From Lewinellaceae bacterium (GTDB taxonomy: Bacteria; Bacteroidota; Bacteroidia; Chitinophagales; Saprospiraceae): a DNA stretch of 64,000 nucleotides. The stretch lies in assembly GCA_016719605.1 (NCBI GenBank), contig JADJYW010000003.1, forward strand, positions 186,001 to 250,000, given 5' to 3'. Positions 16,401 to 24,600 of the stretch are shown here, one piece after another. The notes beneath the pieces were generated by a model. The model was not told the DNA's origin and ran no database searches. It saw only the letters and a program-made list of their open reading frames with translations. A program made the position numbers and the translations under genes. How positions within the stretch are numbered: the stretch's first letter is position 1; each line of letters opens with the position of its first letter.

Positions 16401-17554
16401 CCCTTATTGTCAAATTCATGTGTGATGACATTTCCGTTTTTATCTTGAACCGATTGAATAAAATTATAGACAGGTTCATAGGAAAAATACGCTGCATTCC
16501 CGAAAGCATCTCCTTCGCTCAGTTTATTTCCTTTATTATCAAACTGAAAAGAAATTGAATTGCCATTCCCATCTGTTTTTTTGGCAATGTTGTTATTTCC
16601 ATCATATTCAAATTTGTTATTAAAGCCGCAGCAGCTCCCAACTTCTTCCATGACACGACCGCCTTCGTCGTAGGTGTAGGTCGTTACCTGATTATTGTCG
16701 TTAAATTGCTCAACGACAAATGTTCGTTTGATGTCCGGTTTGTAGGTTATTTTTTGAATTCCAATGCAGGAGATGAGCGTTCGAACAGCCGATACATTCG
16801 TGAATTCAATGTGTACAGGAAAACCACTTTTATCAATCAAGACTACTAAACGTTTTTTGTCATCATACTGATACTCTTCATAATTTCCTAAAAAATCAGT
16901 GTATTCCGTTTGGTTTCCATTTTCGTCGTAACTGTAAAGGATGGTTCTGGTTGAATTAAAATTAGGATCCGTGATAGAAACTAGTTGACCACTATCCCAC
17001 AACAGCGTAACGCTACGACCACTTGGATCTGTCACTTGCGTCAGTAAACTATCTGTATAACCCAACACAACCGCGTTCGCGCACCGGTCTTCTATTTTCG
17101 TCAACTTTTTGTGCGTAGTGTTTTCAAAAAAATATGTGGTTTGGTTTCGAGTAACTAATTTTAACTGACCAGGTTGCGTCTGGATCAGCGTATCAAAAAT
17201 GCCGGTCGGAGAATTATATGCACCACCGGTATAGATATATTTATCCCTTCTTCCATCAGGATGTTCTATCACAACATGCACACTGTCGTAATAATACCGC
17301 ATACCGTAAGAAAACGTCCACCCGTGGCCATAGCCCACATTTTGATTTCGCCGAGCACTATTGTAAGTAAAGGTAAATTCTAATGACAGCCCTCGGCCTG
17401 GAATTGTCAGATCATTCCTTTCGTAAATCAGGTTTCCCGTGTAACTATTCACCTGAATGCCATGTGGCCCTATAATGTTAGGCTTGGTAAAATTTTGGCC
17501 ATTTAAGTAATTAGCGGATGAAAAAGATAACAGACAAAGTAAAATTATTCGCAT
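13472..17554 (-). CDS. Secreted Rhs / YD-repeat protein (gene B)
   Basis: The ATG at 17554 begins a Sec signal peptide (MRIILLCLLSFSSA, likely cut near NGQ). Residues ~20-200 match a DUF6531-type Rhs opening (GPHGIQVNSYTGNLIY, FTYNSARR, GYGHGWTFSYG). Dozens of YD repeats (Y.YD..GN/NRL) run to about residue 1,230. Then comes the Rhs-associated core: HHNGLGST, RYEYDPFG, AGRYYDYESGIYYVRARYYD and GRFLSRDPSG, ending NNLYQYAVNN. The frame stops two bases into the expected NNP motif because a G is missing from the GG at 13477-13478; see the next entry. The protein should form a hollow YD-repeat shell. A Sec signal, with no T6SS gene nearby, points to surface display. Only 53 bases separate it from giant C upstream, so it is probably in the same operon. 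Confidence 0.93.
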   Translation of the reverse strand: MRIILLCLLSFSSANYLNGQNFTKPNIIGPHGIQVNSYTGNLIYERNDLTIPGRGLSLEFTFTYNSARRNQNVGYGHGWTFSYGMRYYYDSVHVVIEHPDGRRDKYIYTGGAYNSPTGIFDTLIQTQPGQLKLVTRNQTTYFFENTTHKKLTKIEDRCANAVVLGYTDSLLTQVTDPSGRSVTLLWDSGQLVSITDPNFNSTRTILYSYDENGNQTEYTDFLGNYEEYQYDDKKRLVVLIDKSGFPVHIEFTNVSAVRTLISCIGIQKITYKPDIKRTFVVEQFNDNNQVTTYTYDEGGRVMEEVGSCCGFNNKFEYDGNNNIAKKTDGNGNSISFQFDNKGNKLSEGDAFGNAAYFSYEPVYNFIQSVQDKNGNVITHEFDNKGNLNKVTKPLGIVEQYTYDNFGNKLTYKDGRNNTTTFTYNIHGYEITETNPLGHTRLQTYDGVGNLLTETDRNGNVTTFGYDAMNRITIVANSLGQITRYGYDNKGNRVFVVDALGDTTWMSYDALDRMISVRAATGIVQNFEYDMRGNMIVRTDGNGHAYTYQYNQRNQVTSEKDPLGGTATYEYDQGGNLIAKTDKKGNKRIYKYDSLNRLINATNPLGHVMTYGYDKNGNKISETNESGATTTFQYDALNRQTTETDALGGNITYLYDNAGNLIAMQDKRGKTTTYTYDAANRRTKTTDPLGAMVMNTYDANGSILSVTNQNGYTTTYAFDALNRLASMTLPNGEGTTYTYDAVGNVSTVTLASGTILSYTYDADDREISASDNTGLLVLKEYDDNNNLTKVTDANGNFLEYTYDPLNRQIKITDSNGKFRFFQYDANSNNTSVTDRNGKTTTMNYDALDRIVSSANAMTEENSIAYDPVGNPVALTDAKGATTTYQFDALKRLIGITYADGAKTTFAFDANGNPVSRKDNNNAVTNYAFDDLNRLLQIQYPGGVNSVFSYDPAGNMLSANNANATVTFTYDQNNRLLIENLNGEITSYTYNVTNRKKTITYPGGRVIEEESDLRGRPLAVRESGQAIATFDFDAGNRIAGINYLNGTNTSFAYNNVNFTTGIVHSNPAPFAQYTYTYDDEGNRLSEHEPLVAAKSELYGYDNAYKLTSFLKGTLNGGNISSPVRNIQYGFDNTHNRTSVSIDGAGTSYLANVVDEYQMVGANTFQYDANGNLLSDGTAVFQYDTDNRLVSHQKSGVTTTYKYDALGRRVQKNVGGMITNYFFDRNKVIEERNEANTVTASYVYGSAWVDQVLTLTKSGQTYYFHHNGLGSTIALTNNAGQVVERYEYDPFGVPVFMDANYTVIPASAVQNPALFAGRYYDYESGIYYVRARYYDPVTGRFLSRDPSGPRDGNNLYQYAVNNL

Positions 17555-17607
17555 TGCGCTTCTTTTTTTAAGTTTATATCAAAGTAAAGAGTGATGCTAC
17601 AAACAAA

Positions 17608-18846
17608 CTATTCGGTTAGCACAAACTGCAACGGATGCGACGAATACGAGTACACTGTGATCGAACTGAAAGACCCGGGACGCAGGATACCCGGAGGCCC
17701 GCCGATTTCCCGAAACTCCAGGTACAATTCCTGCTTTTTCTCCGCCAATTCATCCGACGTGAAACCCAATGGCGCGCCGCGCAAACTGATGAGAAAACGC
17801 GACGGCATCGGAATATCCACATTGCCCGCATTGCCGTACTGAATGGTGATGGGCACGAGTCGGTTGATCCGCACCGAAGGCGGGTGCACGATGTTTTCCG
17901 ACAGGTTTTGGTCTGTTCCGATATTCACTATGGTGCAGAAAAACCCGCCGCTACCGTCGCCGGAACTGGTCGTTCCTGCATTGCCGGCAATAACCGTGAA
18001 ACAATCCTGGAGCAGGGTTGTCTCGGCTTGTTTGGACGCCTCCATATCGTACAAGCCAAGCGGCGCTCCGGCAAGGTTGAACGTGGCAAATACCCGTGTG
18101 GAGTTCACATAAATAATTTTCAACGCCGTCCGGGTCGTGAGCGACGGCCCTTTCAGTTTTAGAATCATGTCGGACGTAAACTTGGAGCCATCCACCCGCA
18201 AGGTCACATTGCCGGTATTGCCCCCCTCGCCGGCAGCTACGTTTAAAATGGAGAAGTTGATGATTTCAGCCAGCAAGGTGATCGCCTGTTTCGCATTTGC
18301 GCCTAAGGTTGGCGTGGCGCCGTAGGCCAACAGGTAGTACGTGCCCGCTTTCAATTCCGGCACCAAAACAGACTGATCCGGACTAAATGGATTGCCGAAG
18401 GCAAAGTCGTGGACAGAACGGGTCGGCACGGCGTTGTGGCTGAGGTAAAGTTCATTCACCCCTCCGGCATCCAGCGCATCCAATGTCAGCAACAGCGTTT
18501 CGTCGGTGAGCGAATCGGGCACCTCGATGCGGTAGTACAGGGCGGTGTTGTTGTGCAAGGTGTCGGGTGTGGGCGCGCCGATGGGCAATTCCGGCACCGT
18601 CACCATCACTTTTTCCGACGAAATGCGGAAGTTGTTGCCCTCGTTGGACTCAAAAATATTGTCCAGCACATCGGTGGCCACGATGACATGGTAATCCCCC
18701 AACGGCACACCGGGCGTAACACCCGTATAGGATTTGGAAGCCGAGGTGCCGGGCACCAGACTTATACTTCGGCTCAGCGGGCTGCTCAGCGGAACATCCG
18801 TCACGTCCAGCAGGGAATCGGGCGACAAATAAACCAACTCGCGCAA
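17608..18846 (-). CDS. C-terminal part of giant C: CARDB end, PPC-like and IPT-like domains
   Basis: This is the 3' end of the giant gene that starts at 27230. It is split from 18879-26537 by one missing C in the CCCC run at 18906-18909; adding it yields VVGAILSVTWDINNQGANPA, a normal CARDB strand, running into this frame. Content: the rest of the eighth CARDB domain; a PPC-like domain (PDTLHNNTALYYRIEVPDSL, PELKAGTYYLLAYG); an IPT-like segment (NVTLRVDGSKF, YVNSTRVFATF, APLGLYDMEA); and a closing beta domain with ITIQYGNAGNVDIP. It ends in LQFVLTE, with neither the QVAR tail nor a type IX sorting domain. The ATG used here is internal to the gene. Confidence 0.86.
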   Translation of the reverse strand: MRELVYLSPDSLLDVTDVPLSSPLSRSISLVPGTSASKSYTGVTPGVPLGDYHVIVATDVLDNIFESNEGNNFRISSEKVMVTVPELPIGAPTPDTLHNNTALYYRIEVPDSLTDETLLLTLDALDAGGVNELYLSHNAVPTRSVHDFAFGNPFSPDQSVLVPELKAGTYYLLAYGATPTLGANAKQAITLLAEIINFSILNVAAGEGGNTGNVTLRVDGSKFTSDMILKLKGPSLTTRTALKIIYVNSTRVFATFNLAGAPLGLYDMEASKQAETTLLQDCFTVIAGNAGTTSSGDGSGGFFCTIVNIGTDQNLSENIVHPPSVRINRLVPITIQYGNAGNVDIPMPSRFLISLRGAPLGFTSDELAEKKQELYLEFREIGGPPGILRPGSFSSITVYSYSSHPLQFVLTE

Positions 18847-21610
18847 GGTGCCGGTCGCCGGGTTGGCGCCCTGATTGTTTATGTCCCAGGTAACCGAAAG
18901 GATTGCCCCACAACCGCCATTGCCGGAAATTCAATATCCGTAACCGTCAGGTCCGATGGGTCGGGCAACGACGTGGACAGGAAGGTGAAGAACGTGTTGT
19001 TGTTTTCGCCGTTAAACTCGAAAAGCGCGTTATTGGCATCCGTAGCAAAAATCAGGACGTAATTGCCCACCGCGCTGATGGGAATAAACACCTCCATCGT
19101 GTCGCTGTATTGCACTCCAGGCGCCAGTACCCGGTTCTGGTTTCGGGTACCGACCGTTTGGTCGTTGCCGCCAATGGCAAAGTCTGTGGACAAGTAAATT
19201 TTGTCCGTCCAGTTGGCCGATGTCGGGCCAGGCCCCTGGTTTTTCACCGTCCAGATCACCTGAATCGGCTGCCCCGCATAGGCATCCGCAGGCGCCACAA
19301 AAGTCATCGGAACCAGATCGGGCGAAGGGCTGAGTTGGATGTGGATCGGTTGAGCCGGGCCGGTCGAGAAGGAAGCTGGACGTACAAATTTGATGTTGTT
19401 GCTCCTGTCCGGGTCGTTCGTGCGCTCGTTGTGGTCGGCTACGAGAAACGCGTAAAAGTTGCCGGACAGCCCGTTCGGGATGTTGAAAGTATGGGTGAGC
19501 ATGTACATCTCCAGACTATCCACCGGGCCGTTTTTAGTGAAATCTTTGACAAAAATATCGTCGTATTCGTCCCAGATCGAATCGGTGGAGAGGTAGACAC
19601 CATCGTACCACAACGGAAAATCGAACACGGCCGTGCTGCTGCCGATGTTGCGCACACACCAGGTCAGACTGACCGACTGGCCCGAGTTGACGGTATCCGG
19701 CAAGGTCGTGACAGACAGATTTTTGAAATCCACCGGACTGGGTGTGTTCAGGAAAAATGGTGCGCTGCGCAAGGTATTATTGCCGTCAAAATTATACTCG
19801 TAAATACTGTTGTCGGCATCTGTGTGTACGAACAGGTAGTACGTTTGGGGCGCAGCAAACGGCAATGCAAGCGTTGCCGAACGGCTGTACGAACCGCCAA
19901 CCGGAATGGGTTGCAAAATATCAAGGGTGGTGAGCAGCGTGGCCGAACCCATGCTGAAAACCGAATCGGAGGAAATGTAAATCCGGTCTTTCCAGGCTCC
20001 ACTGCCGGTGACGGCAGCCGTACCGCTATTTAAAACGGTGTAATTGAACGGCAAACCGGTGCCGGCAAGCAGCGTATCCGGCAAGGCATCCAGCGCGGAA
20101 ACCAGCAGATCGGGCCATGGCGACAAGTTGATGTGCATGGAATCCAGGTTGTCGTTGTTGCCATCATCGGTTTCAAAAACCGTGTTGCCGGCATCGGCAC
20201 GGACGTGCACATAGTACTTGCCGGAAATTCCGTTGGGCAAAACGACATTGGCTTGCCGGCTGATTTCCTGCGCCGAAAGCAGGGTGCCTCCCGAAACATC
20301 TCCTCCCAAAACAGTTGCCGATCCAATGTCCAGCACAGACTGTTGCGACAGGTAAATCTGATCAGTGCGATTGATGTTCAGCAAACTACCCATGCCTTCG
20401 TTTTTCACCGTCCACTGCACCGGAATACTTGTGCCGGAACCCGCTGTATCGGGCGCAGCAACCTGTGGAACCACCAAATCGGCGTTTAGCACATCGGTCG
20501 GATTCGTACTGCGCCGGGTGTTGTTGTTTTCGTTCAGGTATTCAAAAACCCGATTGGTCACATCCGTCACCACATAGAAATAGTACGGGCCGCCGATGTT
20601 ATTGGGTATGGCCACACTTCCGGAGCGATTGGTCGTTGCGCCGGCAGCCAGGTTGCCGGGATTACTAAAGCTGTTCAACGTTGTCACCGAATCCGGTTTG
20701 TAGGTGGCTGCTTTGCTGATCAAAACCCGATCCGTCCAGTTACCTGCCGCGGTCGTAGCGCCCTGGTTTTCCACCGTCCATTGCAGCGTGACTGTTTGGT
20801 TGTTGCTCGCAAAAGCAGGCCCGGTCACAGAGTTTACAACCAGATCGGGCGGCGGTGTCAGGAATATCGTCAGGGTATCGCTTACGCCGATGTTGTTGTC
20901 TTCAAAAGCAAACTCGAAGACATCATTCTCCCGGTCGGTGTACACATGGATGTAATAATCACCAAACACGGCTTGCGGCAGTTGAGCCGAAAGCATACGC
21001 AGGCTGGAGGCGCCGGCGGCCAACGGTGTGCCCTGGTAGGTGCCGAGCAATGTGGCTGTATTCAGATTGAGGGTTGGTGAACTGCTGAGATAGACGAAAT
21101 CCCGGAAATTGTTATTGGCCAACATATCGCCGCTTCCCTGGTTCTTTACCGTCCAGTTGATGTTGATCGGCTGCCCCGAAAACGCATTGGTGGGCGCAAT
21201 CACAGCAATCACCTGCAGATCGGGCGGCGGGGTCAGGTTGATCGTGATGGGGAATGCGACGGCCGTGTTGTTGTTTTCGTTGCTTTCCGGCAGCGCCGCA
21301 TTCACGTCGGTGCGCACAATCAGGAAATAATTGCCCTGTATGCCTTGCGGCAAGGTTACCTGCGCCATTTGGGCGTAGCTCTGACCCGGGTTTAACGCCG
21401 TAAAATTGATAGCCCCGCCGATATACACATCTACATTAGGTTGGTAAGTATTGTCGGTGGACAGGTACACATAATCGTACCAGGACGACATTCCAGTGGC
21501 GCCGCTGCCGCTGTTGGTGGTTTGCCAACTTACGGAAATGGAGGTTCCGGAGAATGGTTGTGTGGGCGCCATGGTGCTGCCGACAGTCAGGTCGGGTAGT
21601 TCGCGCAGGG
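18590..21610 (-). repeat. Eight tandem CARDB domains in giant C
   Basis: PDL.V-type openings occur eight times, each followed by SG..I.V.W.V.N.G and a (Y/V)LS.D strand, and closing with a Y.. .TD..N.V.E.NE.NN element. Period is about 120 residues (about 360-400 bp). CARDB is a known cell-adhesion-related bacterial beta-sandwich family. Confidence 0.9.
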
Positions 21611-24600
21611 TAAACTGCTGCGTCGGACCTGCGGTTTGGCAGAAATCATTTTTGGCTACTACTTGCCAATTGTAGGCCGCTCCATACACCAGATTTCCTG
21701 GATTGTGGTAATACGAGATTTGTGTCAAGTCGGCTCCGGTGGGCGTAGCGGGTTGGGCCTCGTCGGCTTTCCAAATGTAAATATCGTAGCGGGTAGCGCC
21801 GGACGAGGGCAGCCACGAAAAGGATACGGGCGGACTCACATTTGTTGTGCCGTCGGCGGGCAGCATATTGGCCACCACCGTCGGTGTCTGGTAGTTGGCG
21901 ACCCAGTCAATCAGCGTGTCGTTGGGCGGGTTCAAATCGCCGGCAAGTGCCGTAAACAAGGTAAGCATGTGGTCTTTGTAGGCCGACATGTTGGTCGTTT
22001 GCGCGAAGGTGTAGTGGATCGTGTCGCCCGGCTGCACCACGCGGGCGCCGATATTTTCCACCACGAACGCACCATAACCCCGCCGGTAAACCACATCAAA
22101 ACCCGTCTGCGGCAGACCGCCGAAATTTTGAATAACAACTTTTACAGCGGCGGCGGCGCCAAGGTCGCATTGTTCAACGGGCGACAACAACCGCGTGATA
22201 CCCACGTCTTCCGTCAGGTAGTCAAACTCGTCCGCGCCGATGTCGGGGTAGTTGGTGTTGCGCAGCTGCCCGTCTATGTCGGTGAGCACATCCGGTGTGA
22301 AAGAAGCGGCGCTGTCCAACGCCACTTGCAGGACATGCAGGTCGGTAGCGGAGTAAAAAAGCGGGTTGGCGGAAACGGAATTTTGCTCGCGCCCGCTGAG
22401 ATTGCGCAGCACGGCCAATGTCCCGGCATTGGCGCCGTCCCAGTAGGCCAGGTTTGGCCCGGTGGCATACAGGTCGTTGAAATCGGCGGTCGGCGTGACC
22501 GTATTTCCATTCTCGTTGTAGCAGGCGTATCCGCCGCCGGAGTTGGCGAAAATGTTGTTCAGGATGTTTTTGTTGGTACCGCCGCCCGTCAGTTCCAGCG
22601 CCCGGCTACTCGCATTCGTATTGGTGATATTGACGCTGTTGTGGTAAAAACTTTGGTAACTGCCAGAATATGAGGCAATACCCGCCACAAAAAGGGTACC
22701 GCCAATAGAAACAATGTTGTTGGCTACGAGCGCCCGGCTGGATGCCGTACCGGTACAATTGTAAAGCCGGATGCCCCGGTTGTTTTGTCCGATGATCACC
22801 TCGTTTCCAGTGATGCGCAGGCCGTTATTACAGGTCTCGCACAATATCCCGTATGCCGCGAGGCTTGTGCTGATGCGGTTGTCCTGAATAACCGGGGCAT
22901 TTTGATACCTCAAATAAATACAATGGTTCCGGGTTTCCGAAAAAACGTTGTTCTCGATGCGCGTGCCGTTTTCCAAGCTGACAACATTGTCGCCGTACAG
23001 CGCTATGGCCCGGTAGCCGCCTACAAACCGGTTATTCCGGATTTTGATGTCCGAATCGGGCGCCACCGATCCGGCTGCTTCGATGTAATCGGAAGCGGAT
23101 GTGTTGGTTTCCACAAACAGGTTGTTCAGAAAGGAGACGTTGGTCACACCGTTGACAAGGTAGAAAAAATCGCTACTATGCCGCCGGAAGGTCATTTTTT
23201 GGAAAATGAGATTACCTGTCTTATCCAGATTGACGGCGGTGCCGCCGGATTGGCGCGTGAGCACCACGAGGGAACTGTCGCCCGACTCCGACTGAAAGGT
23301 AACGGTATTCGCAAGGCTGCTGCCATTGATATTAGTGATGGTAAGCGCTTCATTGTAGGTGCCGTTTCGGACATTAAACTGCACTGGCCCGAGTACGCCG
23401 CCTTTATTCAGCGCCGTGACGGCTGCTGTAAACGTGGCAAAATTGGGCACCACGCCGCCGATGGTGTAGGCGCCGTTCAGTCCGGCGTACAGGTCGTTGA
23501 GTTTGGCCGTGTCGTTGGCGGGGTTATTGTCCGGGAAACCATCGGGATCCCGGGTGTACGCAAGGAGGTTGTATGCGGTACCGATAGCAATGTTCTGCGT
23601 ACCGATCACCACGGTGTCCCGCTCGCCGGGGTACAGGACACCGGCCCAGTTGTAGGGCGTTTTGGGCACGTTATTGACCCGCCATTCCACCGTCATGGTC
23701 ATTATGGTGTCTATGCCATTGTTTTTCAAAACCGCCCGCACCGCACGCAAGCTGGGCGGGAACGGGGTGATTTTGTTGGGTTCCACAAATACCTCCACCC
23801 CTACGTCGCGGGTCGTCATGGGCGCAAATTCGTCGGCGCCGATGTCGGGCGTGGCCGGGTTGCGCAGCTCTCGGTCAATATCATCCGACACGCCGGCGAC
23901 GGGTGTGCCGGCGTTGTTCAGACTGGGTTCCTGGATGTGCAAATCGGTGCTGGATATAAACTGCGGATTGATGGATCGGGAGTTGCCGTCCTGTCCGGAA
24001 GCGAGTTGCCAGTCGGCGAGGGTTGCCTTGGAAACACCCTGCCAGCTCCCAATCAGCCCGCCCGTGGTGTAGAAGTCATTGTAGTTGCTGGTTACGCTGG
24101 TGGAGGTATTCATTTGCACCGGCATGGCCCCGAGCGGACAGGCGAAGATGTTGTTTCGGGCATCCAGGCCTGTGCTGGTGGTGTTGTACAAGGCTCGGCT
24201 TGCCGTAGAAGAACTGTTGGCATTTACGTTGTTGTGATACACCCGTACCCGATCGCTGCCGTTCAGGTAAATGCCGTACACCGCGGTGGCAAATCCTTCG
24301 CCGATGGATACAAAATTATTGGCAATCAACCCCTCGGAGCCGAGCGGGGAGTCGCTGTTTTCTATAGAAATGCCTTGCCCAACGCGGAGGCGAATCTTGT
24401 TATTGACGATTGAAAAGGAATTGCTGCAATTGATGAGGAAGATACCGCTTGTCGCGTTCACCGACGTGTCCACAATAGTGTTTCCTGAAATGATCGGGTT
24501 GACCACAGTACCCAGATATACTGCCTGCCGTTGATTATTAAATCTATTGTCCTGTATCAGCGGATTAGCTATACTTCCAGCGCTCATATATATCGCTATC

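Noticed and set aside
22785..24413. Long plus-strand ORF (542 codons) antisense to giant C, and similar ones at 21636-22673 and 18903-20033
   Set aside because: The translations are low-complexity and valine-, glycine- and arginine-rich with no domain, and lie exactly opposite beta-helix and CARDB coding sequence. They are shadows of the minus-strand frame.
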